The notes under the pieces are model-generated. The model ran no database searches. It saw only the letters and a program-made list of their open reading frames with translations, and was not told the DNA's origin. Positions 37,044-47,321 of a DNA stretch of 64,000 bases are shown here, one piece after another. Source of the stretch: Devosia sp. (GTDB taxonomy: Bacteria > Pseudomonadota > Alphaproteobacteria > Rhizobiales > Devosiaceae); contig NZ_JAUYGL010000113.1 of NCBI RefSeq assembly GCF_030689745.1, positions 1-64,000 on the forward strand, written 5' to 3'. The translations under genes and the position numbers were made by a program. Position 1 is the first letter of the stretch; every line of letters starts with the position of its first letter.

Positions 37044-38642
37044 CTATTGCTGTTCGAGCGTGAAGATCCAGGCGATCTCGTTGCCCGCAACCACATTGGT
37101 TTCGAGCACCAATTGCCGGGTCTTGTGCAGGCCGACATAGGCCGATTGGCGGACGCTTTCTTCCTCGCGGCAGGTCGCACCTTCCCAGAGAAAGTTCCAG
37201 ACCGCGCCATTGGGCAGCACCAGGCGGACCATGCCTTCGGCATGATGGCGCTGCAGCTGCACGCCAGGCGCCAGGTGGAACCGCACTGCCAGCAGGCCCG
37301 AGGTCTTGCCGTGGCCGATCATCCGGTCCTGACCGACCAGCGTGGTGCCGCCCGAAAGCAGGGTGATGCGACGCTCAAGATCAATACCGAACCGCTTGGC
37401 GTAGCCGGGACTGGTCAGGGTCAGCAATTGGTCGGCCGGCGTCAGGGCCATAATGGTGGGCGGCAGGCTGGCGGCGTCTTCGGCATCGATTGTGGGGGCA
37501 GAGTGCGCGACGCCCTGCTGGAACAGGGCCTTGCTGGCGGCCAGATCGGCGGGTGCGGGTCCGCAGCTGCCCAGGATCAACTCGCTGCCATGGGAGAATT
37601 CAAAGGCCAGGGTGCTGGCATGGGCATTGCGGGCAAATTCGGGTGGCGGCCGCCGTCCGGAATCGGCGATCACGACGGCATCGCCGGCGCGCAGAATGCC
37701 ATAGCCACCGAGCAGCTTGGAGCGCCGTTGATGACCGGGGGTATTGGCCTGGATGGCGATCAGCACGTCATGGGGCAAGTGGCCGCCGCCGTTGAAATAG
37801 GCCGGCTCACCGCTCGACAGCGTCAGCGCATCCAGACTGTCGTGCATGCGTTCAATCTGTGCCACCAGTTCATTGGAGGCTTCGGTCTTGAGGTGGGCGG
37901 CAATGCGGCGAATACTGACCAGTTCCACCAGCAGCTGCAATTGCAGCTTGGGATTGCGTGAGCGATGCAGGCCATCGGTATCGAGCTGGCTGGCCAGAAT
38001 GCGGTTCAGGCGTTCGACCCGAAGCGCAATATCGGTCTTGTCGCCCAGTTCACAATATTCGGCGCCGAGCAGGGCAATGGCGGCAAACAGGGCATCGGTG
38101 GGATCTGCGGCCAGCAGCCCGCGCACACGCAGGCTCTGGATCTGGGTCCCCAGCACGCGCTGGATGGTCTTGGCCTGTTCGGGGGTAGCGCCGTCGAGCA
38201 GCAGGGGCAGATGGCGCAACCAGTTGAGCACGCGCTGGGCCGTCAGCCCGGGTGCCCAGGTGGCGCGTGCAAAGCGGCCTTCCCGGCCGATCCAGTCCAG
38301 CACCAGCGTGCGGGCGAAATAGCGTTCGCCGGGGTCGCGAATATCGCGAAAATGGCGCAACCAGGAGAAGCCGTGCAGGTTGAACCACCAATCGGCGTGG
38401 TCAACGTCGAGGCCGAAGGGCGAGGCACCGTGGGTTTCCATCAGCTTGCTGGCCAGCACGTAGCGACCGGCCATCATGTCGCGCACGGCTTCGCGGTCAG
38501 CGGGACGGAATTCATGCAATTCACCAGCAAAGGCGTCATCGGCCAGGCCGCGCCAGGTCCAGCGCAGAATGGGCAGGGTCACTATCGTATCGGCCAGCCC
38601 GCAGGCGAAGCGCCGCGCGGCGAAACCAAGCCGAGACGCCAT
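37044..38642 (-). CDS. Heparinase II/III family protein
   Basis: 532 aa. N-terminal alpha/alpha toroid (about 60-320) with WWFNLHGFSWLRHF, and a C-terminal beta domain (about 330-520). Related proteins degrade or remodel uronic-acid polysaccharides; rhizobial members at this locus have no proven substrate. No clear signal peptide. Start ambiguous: ATG at 38642 fits the family's usual N-terminus, but a TTG at 38699 has a better AGGA eight bases upstream. Confidence 0.82.
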   Translation of the reverse strand: MASRLGFAARRFACGLADTIVTLPILRWTWRGLADDAFAGELHEFRPADREAVRDMMAGRYVLASKLMETHGASPFGLDVDHADWWFNLHGFSWLRHFRDIRDPGERYFARTLVLDWIGREGRFARATWAPGLTAQRVLNWLRHLPLLLDGATPEQAKTIQRVLGTQIQSLRVRGLLAADPTDALFAAIALLGAEYCELGDKTDIALRVERLNRILASQLDTDGLHRSRNPKLQLQLLVELVSIRRIAAHLKTEASNELVAQIERMHDSLDALTLSSGEPAYFNGGGHLPHDVLIAIQANTPGHQRRSKLLGGYGILRAGDAVVIADSGRRPPPEFARNAHASTLAFEFSHGSELILGSCGPAPADLAASKALFQQGVAHSAPTIDAEDAASLPPTIMALTPADQLLTLTSPGYAKRFGIDLERRITLLSGGTTLVGQDRMIGHGKTSGLLAVRFHLAPGVQLQRHHAEGMVRLVLPNGAVWNFLWEGATCREEESVRQSAYVGLHKTRQLVLETNVVAGNEIAWIFTLEQQ

Positions 38643-38743
38643 TGTGTTACCAGCGTCCGCCGCGGCCAAGACCTGCGTCGTTGTTTGTCTGCCCGTCAAT
38701 AACCAGTTCCTAGTTTGGCGCCTTCCCCCTCAGCGCCCGTCGA

Positions 38744-40051
38744 TCACCCTATCTCACTACGGCGAAAGCGTGCCACGAAGAAGCCGTCCATACCGCCGGA
38801 TCGTCCACCGGGCATCATGCCGGGATGGGTCCGCACCAATCCCCGAGGCGATACGGCGGACTCCAGTCCGGGCAATTCTTCGCTGGTCACGGGCCAAAGC
38901 TCAAGACCGGGCAGGGATTGGAGTGCCCAATCGACCTGCTCCTCGCCCTCGGCTGGTTCAAGTGAACAGACGCAATAGATAAGAACCCCGCCCTGATCCA
39001 GGCAACGTGCTGCGTTGGTCAGCAGGGACCGCTGCAGCCGCACGCGCCCGGCCACGTCGCCCACCGAGCGATGCCAGATCACCTCAGGATGGCGGCGGAA
39101 GGTGCCGGTCGCCGAGCAGGGGGCGTCGAGCAGGACGCCCTTGAACGGCGTCTCAGGCGTGAAATTACCCGCGTCGGCGACGATGGTTTCGGCGGCATAG
39201 TGCAGGCGCTCAAGATTCTCCTTGAGGCGCTCCATGCGTTTGGCGTCGGCATCAAGGGCGGTCACGGCATAGCCGGCCTTGACCAGTTGGGCGGTCTTGC
39301 CGCCAGGGGCAGCGCAGAGGTCCAGTACGCGCGCACCGGGTTCCAGGCCCAGCAGCCGTGCGGGAATGGAGGACGCAGCGTCCTGCACCCACCAGCGACC
39401 CTCGGCAAAGCCGGGCAGGGCCTCAACCGGGCGGTCGCGCTGCTCAATCCGCACGGTATCGGCCATCACGGGCTCGGCGCCCAAGGCATCGATCAGCTCG
39501 GGATCATTGTCCTTGAGTGTCAGATCGAGGGCGGCGCCGGCCAGAAGGGCGTCGGAAAAGCCATCAATGGCCTCTTCGCCATAGGCTTCGAGCCAGGTGT
39601 CCCCGAAAGTATCGGGAATCAGCAGATCGTCGCTGAGCATGCCGAACTTGGCCGAATTGGCCTGGGCATTGCGCAGCACGGCGTTCATCAGGCCGGACAA
39701 ATGGCGGGCCTTGGGGTCGCGCTTGGTGGCCTCCACGGCCAGAAACAGCGCGCTGTGCGCGCCCAGATCGGGCAGAAAGACCAATTGCGCCAGGCTCAGG
39801 CGCAGCACAGCTTCAAAGGTGCCGGATTTGCCCGGCATGCCCTTGTCGAGCAGGGCATGAATCATGAAATTGAGCTGACCCTGCCGGCGCAGGGCGGTGG
39901 TGATCAGGCGATTGGCCAGCGCGCGATCACGTCCGTCGACGAGGTCGGTGGCCCCGAGCGGCACGAAATTGTCGCCCGCCAGCACGGATTTCAGCCGCTG
40001 GGCGGCAACGAGGCGGAGCTTGAGCCCAGCCGGTTCAGGTTTGTACGCCAC
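38744..40051 (-). CDS. rsmB: 16S rRNA (cytosine-C5)-methyltransferase, RsmB/NOP family
   Basis: 435 aa. N-terminal NusB-like RNA-binding domain (about 8-140) and C-terminal SAM methyltransferase domain with VLDLCAAPGGKT, DAPCSATGTFRRHP and the catalytic IYCVCSLEPAEGE. Methylates cytosine in 16S rRNA (C967 in E. coli). Downstream of htpX by eight bases. Confidence 0.93.
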   Translation of the reverse strand: MAYKPEPAGLKLRLVAAQRLKSVLAGDNFVPLGATDLVDGRDRALANRLITTALRRQGQLNFMIHALLDKGMPGKSGTFEAVLRLSLAQLVFLPDLGAHSALFLAVEATKRDPKARHLSGLMNAVLRNAQANSAKFGMLSDDLLIPDTFGDTWLEAYGEEAIDGFSDALLAGAALDLTLKDNDPELIDALGAEPVMADTVRIEQRDRPVEALPGFAEGRWWVQDAASSIPARLLGLEPGARVLDLCAAPGGKTAQLVKAGYAVTALDADAKRMERLKENLERLHYAAETIVADAGNFTPETPFKGVLLDAPCSATGTFRRHPEVIWHRSVGDVAGRVRLQRSLLTNAARCLDQGGVLIYCVCSLEPAEGEEQVDWALQSLPGLELWPVTSEELPGLESAVSPRGLVRTHPGMMPGGRSGGMDGFFVARFRRSEIG

Positions 40052-40059
40052 GCTTAATT

Positions 40060-41043
40060 CTATCCCCAGGGACCGGGTTGTCCGCCATCCTCGTCGGTTC
40101 GTCCGACGGTCGGCACGCGCCAGCCACCACCCGTATCGCGACCGGTGCTGGTCGGGGCAGGGCGAAGCTGAGGCCTGCGGCCCTTATCGTCCACATGGGC
40201 GGAAGCTGCAAGCTTGCGCAGCGCCTCAATGCGATTGCCGGTGTCGGGGTGGGTGGAGAACAGATTGTCCATGCGCTGCCCCGAGAGGGGATTGATGATG
40301 TACATATGCGCCATGGCCGGATTGCGCTCGGCCGCCATATTGACCCGCTGGCCGGCCAGGGCGGCGATCTTTTGCAGGGCTGAGGCCAGCGCCAGCGGAT
40401 CGCTGGAAATCTCGGCGCCGATGCGGTCGGCTTCATATTCGCGGGTGCGGCTGACCGCCATTTGCACCATCATGGCCGCAACGGGGGCCAGGAACACCAT
40501 CAGCAAGGCCCCGACGCCGCCCAGCGGATTGTCGCGATTATTGCCGCCGCCAAAGAACAGGCCAAACTGGGCCAGCGCCGAAATGGCGCCGGCAAAGGTG
40601 GCCGTGATGGTCATGGTCAGGGTATCGCGGTTGCGGATATGGGCCAGTTCGTGGGCGACCACGGCGGCCACTTCGCGGGTTTCGAGATGCTTGAGCAGGC
40701 CTGCCGAGACCGCGACCACGGCGTTTTGCGGGTTCCGGCCCGTGGCGAAGGCATTGGGCTGGTCGGACTGGATCAGATAGACCGCCGGGGTGGGAATCCC
40801 CGCCTTGCGGGCGAGAATATCGACCATGTCATAGAGCTCGGGCACGCGGCTGCGCTCAATGGGCACGGCGTTCTGCATGCGCAGCACCAGCTTGTCGGCG
40901 TTCCAGTAGCTAAACAGATTGGTCGCCAGGGCAAAGACCAGAGCGATCATCATGCCGCCGCTGCCGCCGATAAAATAGCCGACCACCATGAACAGGGCTG
41001 TCAGGCCCGCCAGTAGGACGAAAGTGCGCAGCGTATTGAACAT
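40060..41043 (-). CDS. htpX: Zinc metalloprotease HtpX
   Basis: Inner-membrane M48 protease that clears misfolded membrane proteins. 327 aa. Helices near 6-24 and 28-48, zinc motif HELAH at residues 131-135, two further helices (about 148-168, 180-200), third ligand in REYEADR. The C-terminal 40 residues are arginine/glycine rich. Start at 41043 (MFNTLRTF) fits the family. Often stress-controlled; no specific promoter identified. Confidence 0.95.
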   Translation of the reverse strand: MFNTLRTFVLLAGLTALFMVVGYFIGGSGGMMIALVFALATNLFSYWNADKLVLRMQNAVPIERSRVPELYDMVDILARKAGIPTPAVYLIQSDQPNAFATGRNPQNAVVAVSAGLLKHLETREVAAVVAHELAHIRNRDTLTMTITATFAGAISALAQFGLFFGGGNNRDNPLGGVGALLMVFLAPVAAMMVQMAVSRTREYEADRIGAEISSDPLALASALQKIAALAGQRVNMAAERNPAMAHMYIINPLSGQRMDNLFSTHPDTGNRIEALRKLAASAHVDDKGRRPQLRPAPTSTGRDTGGGWRVPTVGRTDEDGGQPGPWG

Positions 41044-41131
41044 CAGCAGCTCTTGGGTTCGAGGTCTTGCGCATCTATGTTGGGTCGGACTGGCTCGGCT
41101 GCAAGCGGCATGAGCAAAACGCAGGATGGAT

Positions 41132-41341
41132 ATGACCATGAGCGATGACAAATTTGTGGCAGAAGCGCCACGACCCCCCTTGAGCCCCGCGGCCAAGCGC
41201 GCCCTGGCAGAGGCAGATGCCCGCCGTCAGGCCATCGACGCCAGGAACGTCGCGACGCAAGACGAGCAGGGTGGACGGGGTGGTCTTGAACCGGGGCGCT
41301 ATGGCGACTGGGAAATCAAGGGGCTGACCAGCGACTTCTAG
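41132..41341 (+). CDS. DUF1674 (SDHAF4-like) protein
   Basis: 69 aa. The C-terminal motif [20 protein letters not shown] is the signature of DUF1674; the eukaryotic relative SDHAF4 helps assemble the flavinylated succinate dehydrogenase subunit. ATG at 41132 chosen because AGGA lies five bases upstream; ATGs at 41126 and 41138 are alternatives. Divergent from htpX. Confidence 0.85.
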   Translation: MTMSDDKFVAEAPRPPLSPAAKRALAEADARRQAIDARNVATQDEQGGRGGLEPGRYGDWEIKGLTSDF

Positions 41342-41348
41342 CCAAAGC

Positions 41349-41507
41349 TCAGTTCTGGCGCGAATTGCCGATCAGGTCGTGGATATTGTAGCCAGCGGCC
41401 GACACCACCATGGTCGCGGCGACCACGACAATGGCCGCGATCAGGCCATACTCCACCGGGGTGATACCGGTCTCATCGCGGGCAAATTTCTGGATCACGC
41501 TCAACAT
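41349..41507 (-). CDS. Orphan Flp-type pilin
   Basis: 52 aa, MLSVIQKFARDETGITPVEYGLIAAI-type start (split here only for length). The type IVb prepilin site G14/I15 with Glu19-Tyr20 and a following hydrophobic helix (about 21-38) are clear. Such pilins are cut by a CpaA/TadV peptidase and assembled by a tad system. No tad genes are in this window. It sits alone between the DUF1674 gene (convergent, eight bases apart) and ccmG. Confidence 0.85.
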   Translation of the reverse strand: MLSVIQKFARDETGITPVEYGLIAAIVVVAATMVVSAAGYNIHDLIGNSRQN

Positions 41508-41580
41508 GGTACGCTTTCAACACAACAACTATGCCGACAGTGTGGCATTGGCTGGCTGAACCCAGGCTGAACGGGGTTGT

Positions 41581-42117
41581 TCAGTCGCCGGCCTTGGCGA
41601 TGGCGGGGAGCAGCTCGGTCTCGAAAGTCTCGGGCGTGAGCGGACCGACATGCTTGAAAGTGATGATGCCATCGGCATCGACCACGAATGTCTCGGGCAC
41701 CCCGTAAACACCCCAGTCAATCGAAACGCGCCGATCGCGATCGGCGCCAACGGCGTCGTACGGGTTGCCCAGCTCGGCCAGGAAGGCGCGGGCATTTTCG
41801 GGGGCGTCGTTCTGGTTGATACCGAGCAGGCGCACCTCGGCAACATCCCTCAGGGTCATCAGCAAGGGGTGTTCGTCACGGCAGGGAATGCACCAGCTGG
41901 CAAAGACATTGACCACGCTGACCTGACCCTTGAGCGTATCGGTGTCAAAGCCGGGCACGCCCAGCTCGGGCACGGCGGCCAGAGCGAAACTGGGGGCGGG
42001 CTTGTCGATCAGCACGGACCGGACGAGTCCAGGATCGCGATTGATCGAGAAGGCAAAGACCGAGACCAGCGCGATCAGCGCCAGTAGCGGCAGGCCAAAC
42101 AACACATAGCGCATCAT
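41581..42117 (-). CDS. ccmG: Thiol:disulfide interchange protein CcmG/DsbE
   Basis: Periplasmic thioredoxin-like reductant for apocytochrome c. 178 aa. N-terminal membrane anchor (about 4-24), active site C76-IP-C79 in FASWCIPC, and GVYGVPETFVVD near the cis-proline. Last gene of ccmABCDG; overlaps ccmD by four bases. Confidence 0.95.
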   Translation of the reverse strand: MMRYVLFGLPLLALIALVSVFAFSINRDPGLVRSVLIDKPAPSFALAAVPELGVPGFDTDTLKGQVSVVNVFASWCIPCRDEHPLLMTLRDVAEVRLLGINQNDAPENARAFLAELGNPYDAVGADRDRRVSIDWGVYGVPETFVVDADGIITFKHVGPLTPETFETELLPAIAKAGD

Positions 42118-42287
42118 AGGGTTGACTCCGGGGTGCGCCGGGGCGCCTTGCGGGCCTCGAGCGCAGCCAGTTTTCGGGCGGTGGCGCGGGCGTCGAGCAG
42201 CGTCCAGCCAATCAGGCCAAACACGCCAAGCGCAACGCCGAAATAGGCCCAGATGATGAAGATGGCGTGGGGTCCGAGATCGATCAT
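42114..42287 (-). CDS. ccmD: Heme exporter protein CcmD
   Basis: 57 aa, one membrane helix (about residues 8-30, HAIFIIWAYFGVALGVFGL) followed by a basic cytoplasmic tail ARATARKLAALEARK. Stabilises holo-CcmE release from CcmABC. Start at 42287 overlaps the ccmC stop by four bases. Confidence 0.9.
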   Translation of the reverse strand: MIDLGPHAIFIIWAYFGVALGVFGLIGWTLLDARATARKLAALEARKAPRRTPESTL

Positions 42288-43045
42288 GCGGAAGCTCCCT
42301 GTGCCAGTTTGCGCTGCAGGGTCATGACGCGGCGGCGTTTGATCTCGGTGTGCATCGCCTTGAGATGGAGCACCAGGAACAGCAAAGTGAAGGCGAAAAA
42401 CATCATGAATAGCGGCGTCAGGATGGAGCCGGGCATGGTTGGTCCATCGGGCCGGAACACGCTGGCGGGCTGGTGCAGCGTGCTCCACCAGTCGACCGAG
42501 AACTTGATGATGGGGATGTTGATGGCCCCGACCAGGGTGAAGACAGCAATCACCCGGGCCGCGCGCAGCTGATCGTCAAAGGCGCGCCAGAGCGCAATGA
42601 TGCCCAGATAGATGAACAGCAGCACAAGGGTCGAGGTCATGCGACCGTCCCATTCCCAGAACGTGCCCCAGGTAGGGCGGCCCCACAGGGCGCCGGTGAA
42701 CAGGGCCAGCGCGGTGAACAAGGCACCCAGCGGGGCAGCGGCTTTCATCGACACATCGGCCAGGGGGTGACGCCAGACCAGCGTGCCCAGGGCTGACACG
42801 GCCATCATCGCGTAGACGAATTGGCTGAGCCAGGCATTGGGCACGTGGACATACATGATGCGGACGGTGTCGCCCATCTGGTAATCCTGGGGCGAATTGA
42901 AAAAGGAGAACCACAGGCCCAGGGCAAACAGCACCGCAGTCAGGAGCGTCAGCGGCCAGAGCAGGGGTGCACTCCAGGCGACGAACTGCCCTGGATGGGC
43001 AATCCGCTGCCACCAGGCCTGCGGGCGCGTCGTGTCATTGCTCAT
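42284..43045 (-). CDS. ccmC: Heme exporter protein CcmC
   Basis: 253 aa, six membrane helices. The tryptophan-rich WGTFWEWDGR motif (WWD domain) that holds heme for transfer to CcmE and flanking histidines (MYVHVPNAW, TLHQPAS) are present. Start at 43045 (MSNDTTRPQ); upstream extension into ccmB rejected. 22 bp after ccmB. Confidence 0.95.
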   Translation of the reverse strand: MSNDTTRPQAWWQRIAHPGQFVAWSAPLLWPLTLLTAVLFALGLWFSFFNSPQDYQMGDTVRIMYVHVPNAWLSQFVYAMMAVSALGTLVWRHPLADVSMKAAAPLGALFTALALFTGALWGRPTWGTFWEWDGRMTSTLVLLFIYLGIIALWRAFDDQLRAARVIAVFTLVGAINIPIIKFSVDWWSTLHQPASVFRPDGPTMPGSILTPLFMMFFAFTLLFLVLHLKAMHTEIKRRRVMTLQRKLAQGASA

Positions 43046-43067
43046 GGGGGCGTCACCTGGGTCATCT

Positions 43068-43721
43068 TCAGTCTTCGGCCGAACGTATCGCAAACGCAGC
43101 AACAAAGGGAGCCAGGGCCACGGCCATGAGGCTCAATGCCGCAAGAAACAGCGCTGCCGCCCCCGATTGGGGAGAGGTGATGGCGCCAACCCCGAAGATC
43201 AACACCGGCACCGATAGCGGCGCAATCAGGATGGGCGCGATCAGGCCGCCGTGCCGGATGGGGACCGTCACGGCGGCACCGATGGCGCCAAAAGCCGCCA
43301 GGGCCGGGGTTCCCAGGCTCAGTGAGATAAGGGTGCGCCAGAATGAAGCCAGATCCATGGCCAGCAGCAGGGCAAGGATCGGGCTGGCCAGCAGCAGCGG
43401 CAGGGCCGTGACCAGCCAGTGGGCGATCAATTTTGCGGTAATGGCGGCGCTGAGCGGCAATTCGGCGTGCCGCAGCAGGATCAGCGAGCCATCCTCATGG
43501 TCGGGGCGAAACAGGCGTTCGAGCCCGAGCAGCATCGCCAGGAAGGCAGCAATCCAGACGATGCCGGGGGCAATGGAGGCCAGCAGGGTCTGGTCGGGAC
43601 CGACGGCAAAGGGAACGATGGCCCCGACAATCACGAAAAACAACATCAGGGTCAGCACATCGCCGCCGCCGCGCAAGGCGAGGCGCAGTTCGCGCTGCAG
43701 CATGGCCAGGAACGCGCTCAT
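43068..43721 (-). CDS. ccmB: Heme exporter protein CcmB
   Basis: 217 aa, six membrane helices, permease of the CcmAB ABC transporter in cytochrome c maturation. LQRELRLALRGGGDVL near the N-terminus and FRPDHEDGSLILLRH are typical. Starts inside the ccmA stop (four-base overlap). Confidence 0.94.
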   Translation of the reverse strand: MSAFLAMLQRELRLALRGGGDVLTLMLFFVIVGAIVPFAVGPDQTLLASIAPGIVWIAAFLAMLLGLERLFRPDHEDGSLILLRHAELPLSAAITAKLIAHWLVTALPLLLASPILALLLAMDLASFWRTLISLSLGTPALAAFGAIGAAVTVPIRHGGLIAPILIAPLSVPVLIFGVGAITSPQSGAAALFLAALSLMAVALAPFVAAFAIRSAED

Positions 43722-44350
43722 GGTGCGCCCGCCAGGAGCAATGTGCTCAGGCTGCTCGGGTCGGGCAGGCTGATCGGGTCGTGCGTGGCGGCAATGGCCA
43801 GACCACCGCGCGCCAGATGGTTGGCGAGCAGGCGCGTCACCAGTTGATGGCCCGGCTCGTCGAGCGCGGCGGTCGGTTCATCAAGCAGCCAGAGCGGGCG
43901 CAGGCTGACCAGCAGCCTGGCCAGGGCGAGACGGCGCGACTGGCCGGCCGAGAGGTAGCCGGCGTCCAGCCCGTCGAGGTCGCCGAGGCCGACTTGGTCC
44001 AGCGCGGCCTGGGGTGTCATGCCGGTCGGTCCATTGACTTTGGCCCAGAAGGTCAGGTTTTCCCGGACGCTCAGCCGGGGTTTGCTGGCGTTGCGGTGGC
44101 CGCAATAGTGCAGCAGGGGCAGTTCGGCGCCGGCGTCGGGGGAACCGAAGCGGCCGGAAAATGGCGCGATGATGCCGGCCAGGGTCAGCAATAGCGTGGA
44201 CTTGCCGGCACCATTGGGGCCGCGCAGCAACAGGGTCTGGCCATTGCGCAGGGAAAAGTCGAGCTGGTCGGTCAGCAGCATGCCGCCGCGGCCACAGCTC
44301 AGGCCGGTCGCGCGCAGGTGGATCGGGGGATAGACTTGCTGATCGGTCAT
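43718..44350 (-). CDS. ccmA: Heme ABC exporter ATP-binding protein CcmA
   Basis: 210 aa. Walker A GPNGAGKST at residues 44-52, signature LSAGQ, Walker B LWLLDEPTAALD. Powers release of holo-CcmE. First gene of ccmABCDG, divergent from acnA across 168 bp. Confidence 0.95.
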   Translation of the reverse strand: MTDQQVYPPIHLRATGLSCGRGGMLLTDQLDFSLRNGQTLLLRGPNGAGKSTLLLTLAGIIAPFSGRFGSPDAGAELPLLHYCGHRNASKPRLSVRENLTFWAKVNGPTGMTPQAALDQVGLGDLDGLDAGYLSAGQSRRLALARLLVSLRPLWLLDEPTAALDEPGHQLVTRLLANHLARGGLAIAATHDPISLPDPSSLSTLLLAGAP

Positions 44351-44518
44351 GGCCCCTTCTCGTATTGAACGAAAGGTCGGGCTGGCAAGCCCAATCGTCT
44401 TTCTCTATAAGCCGTTGTAGATTGGAGTCATTCCAGGAAGGGCGGCGCTATTGAGTGGATTCGGGGAGCTTTCCTGAACCCGAGCGCCTGCCGCAACACG
44501 AGATGACGGGCGGACATA

Positions 44519-47191
44519 GTGACCTCAAAAAACAGCTTCAAGTCGAAATCGACCCTGGTGGTCGGCGGCAAAACCTACACCTATTACTCGATAGTGGAAG
44601 CCGAGAAGAACGGCCTGGCGGGCGTTTCCAGCCTGCCGCACTCGATGAAGGTGGTGCTCGAAAACCTGCTGCGGTTCGAAGATGATCGCACCGTGACCAA
44701 GGCCGATATCGAGGCTGTTGCCACCTGGCTGAAGACGCGGACCTCGGAGCAGGAAATTTCCTATCGTCCGGCCCGTGTGCTGATGCAGGACTTTACCGGC
44801 GTGCCGGCCGTGGTGGACCTGGCCGCGATGCGCGACGCGACGGCCAAGCTCGGCGCCGATCCGCAGAAAATCAATCCACTGGTGCCGGTCGATCTGGTCA
44901 TCGATCACTCGGTGATGGTGGACAGCTTCGGTACGCCGCAGTCGTTCGGGCAGAATGTCGAGCTCGAATATGAGCGCAATGGGGAACGCTATGAGTTCCT
45001 GCGCTGGGGTCAGTCGGCCTTTGACAATTTCCGCGTGGTGCCCCCCGGCACCGGCATCTGCCATCAGGTGAACCTGGAATATCTGGCGCAGACCGTGTGG
45101 ACCAAGGAAGAGAATGGCGAGACCGTTGCCTATCCCGACACCCTTGTGGGCACCGATTCGCACACCACCATGGTCAATGGTCTGGCCGTGCTGGGCTGGG
45201 GCGTGGGCGGCATCGAGGCAGAGGCCGCCATGCTGGGCCAGCCGATCACCATGATGATCCCCGAGGTTGTCGGCTTCAAGATGACCGGCAAGATCAATGA
45301 AGGCATCACCGCGACCGATCTGGTGCTGACCGTCACCGAAATGCTGCGAAAGAAGGGCGTGGTCGGCAAGTTTGTCGAGTTCTACGGCCCGGGCCTTGAT
45401 TATCTCAGTCTCGAAGATCAGGCGACGATCGCCAATATGGCGCCCGAATATGGCGCCACCTGCGGCTATTTCCCGGTCGATGCCGATACGCTGAAATATC
45501 TGAGCACATCGGGTCGCGATGCCGACCGCGTGGCGCTGGTGGAAGCCTATTCCAAGGCGCAGGGCATGTTCCGCGAGACCACTTCGGCCGATCCGGTCTT
45601 TACCTCGACCATCGAACTCGATCTGACCACTGTCGTGCCGTCGATCTCGGGCCCCAAGCGCCCGCAGGACCGGATCGCGCTCGACAATGCCAAGCCGGCC
45701 TTTGCCGCAGCTTTGCCCAAGGAATTCGGCAAGACCGACAATCCCAAGATTGCCGTTGAGGGCACTGACTACGCCATTGGTCACGGTGATGTGGTGATCG
45801 CCGCCATCACCTCGTGCACCAATACCTCCAATCCATCGGTGCTGGTGGCAGCGGGTCTGGTGGCCCGCAAGGCGCGGGCCCTGGGTCTGGACTCCAAGCC
45901 ATGGGTGAAAACCTCGCTGGCGCCCGGCTCGCAGGTCGTCACCGATTATCTCGATAGCGCCGGGCTTTCGGCCGATCTTGACGCCATCGGTTTCAACCTG
46001 GTCGGCTATGGCTGCACCACCTGTATCGGCAATTCCGGTCCGCTGCCGGCGCCCATCGCCAAGGCGGTGCAGGAGGGCGATCTGGTTGCCGCTTCGGTGC
46101 TTTCGGGCAACCGCAACTTTGAAGGCCGTGTGAACCCGGACGTGAAGGCCAACTATCTGGCGTCCCCGCCGCTGGTGGTGGCCTATGCCATTGCCGGGTC
46201 GATGAATATCGACATCACAAGGGACCCGATCGGCACCTCCAAGGATGGCCAGCCGGTTTACCTCAAGGACATCTGGCCCTCCAATCACGAGGTTGCCGAG
46301 ATCGTGCGCACGCATGTGACCAAGGAAATGTTCCAGGGCCGCTATTCGGACGTCTTCAAGGGCGACGAAAACTGGCAGGGTATTGCGGTGGATGGCGGCG
46401 AGACCTACCGCTGGAACGCCAGCTCGACCTATGTTCAGAATCCGCCCTATTTCGAGGGCATGACGATGGACCCCAAGCCCATCACCAATGTCGCCAATGC
46501 CAAGGTGCTGGCGCTGTTCCTCGATTCGATCACGACCGACCACATTTCGCCGGCGGGCTCGTTCAAGTCGACGACACCGGCTGGCAGATATCTCGAAAGC
46601 CATCAGGTCGCACCCAGGGACTTCAACTCCTATGGCGCGCGTCGCGGCAACCATGAAGTGATGATGCGCGGCACATTCGCCAATATCCGCATCAAGAACC
46701 AGATGCTGCCCGGCGTTGAAGGTGGTTACACCAAGGGCCCGGACGGCTCGCAGATGGCCATCTATGACGCCGCCATGGCCTATCAGGCCGCCGGCACGCC
46801 ACTCGTGGTGTTTGCCGGCAAGGAATACGGCACCGGTTCAAGCCGTGACTGGGCGGCGAAGGGCACCAATCTGCTGGGTGTCCGCGCCGTGATCGCCCAG
46901 TCGTTCGAGCGGATTCACCGCTCCAATCTGGTTGGCATGGGCGTTATCCCGCTGCAGTTCAAGGATGGCGAGAGCTGGCAGACGCTCGGGCTTGATGGCA
47001 CTGAGACCGTGGACATTGAGGGTGTGACCGAGATCGCGCCGCGCGCCATGGTCACCGTCAAGATCACCCGTGCCGATGGCTCGGTGCTCAATATCGAAAC
47101 CCGCTGCCGCATCGATACCGCCAACGAGCTCGACTATTACAAGCATGGCGGCATTCTGCACTACGTGCTGCGTAGCCTGGTCGCTGCGTAA
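44519..47191 (+). CDS. acnA: Aconitate hydratase AcnA
   Basis: Citrate-isocitrate isomerase of the TCA cycle. 890 aa, normal for the AcnA/IRP1 type. Cluster ligands in SCTNTSNPS and [10 protein letters not shown]; the C-terminal swivel domain holds [15 protein letters not shown] start at 44519. The IRP1-like family can also bind RNA when the cluster is lost. Ends at a strong terminator. Confidence 0.97.
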   Translation: MTSKNSFKSKSTLVVGGKTYTYYSIVEAEKNGLAGVSSLPHSMKVVLENLLRFEDDRTVTKADIEAVATWLKTRTSEQEISYRPARVLMQDFTGVPAVVDLAAMRDATAKLGADPQKINPLVPVDLVIDHSVMVDSFGTPQSFGQNVELEYERNGERYEFLRWGQSAFDNFRVVPPGTGICHQVNLEYLAQTVWTKEENGETVAYPDTLVGTDSHTTMVNGLAVLGWGVGGIEAEAAMLGQPITMMIPEVVGFKMTGKINEGITATDLVLTVTEMLRKKGVVGKFVEFYGPGLDYLSLEDQATIANMAPEYGATCGYFPVDADTLKYLSTSGRDADRVALVEAYSKAQGMFRETTSADPVFTSTIELDLTTVVPSISGPKRPQDRIALDNAKPAFAAALPKEFGKTDNPKIAVEGTDYAIGHGDVVIAAITSCTNTSNPSVLVAAGLVARKARALGLDSKPWVKTSLAPGSQVVTDYLDSAGLSADLDAIGFNLVGYGCTTCIGNSGPLPAPIAKAVQEGDLVAASVLSGNRNFEGRVNPDVKANYLASPPLVVAYAIAGSMNIDITRDPIGTSKDGQPVYLKDIWPSNHEVAEIVRTHVTKEMFQGRYSDVFKGDENWQGIAVDGGETYRWNASSTYVQNPPYFEGMTMDPKPITNVANAKVLALFLDSITTDHISPAGSFKSTTPAGRYLESHQVAPRDFNSYGARRGNHEVMMRGTFANIRIKNQMLPGVEGGYTKGPDGSQMAIYDAAMAYQAAGTPLVVFAGKEYGTGSSRDWAAKGTNLLGVRAVIAQSFERIHRSNLVGMGVIPLQFKDGESWQTLGLDGTETVDIEGVTEIAPRAMVTVKITRADGSVLNIETRCRIDTANELDYYKHGGILHYVLRSLVAA

Positions 47192-47214
47192 GCGATCGGC
47201 GACCTTGTCTCGAC

Positions 47215-47241
47215 ATGGCGGCCCGATGGGCCGCCATTTTT
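47215..47241 (+). terminator. Rho-independent terminator of acnA
   Basis: Perfect 10-bp stem ATGGCGGCCC / GGGCCGCCAT with a GAT loop, then TTTTT. 23 bp after the acnA stop. Confidence 0.92.
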
Positions 47242-47321
47242 ATTGGGGGCAGCAGGTGGTTTTGAGCTCTCACCCTCTTTTGACTGGCGGGGGCGGGTGG
47301 CGGCGGACTACAACCGTGGCC

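Noticed and set aside
44525..46654. A 709-codon open frame antisense to acnA
   Set aside because: Shadow of acnA codon bias; no homology pattern seen.
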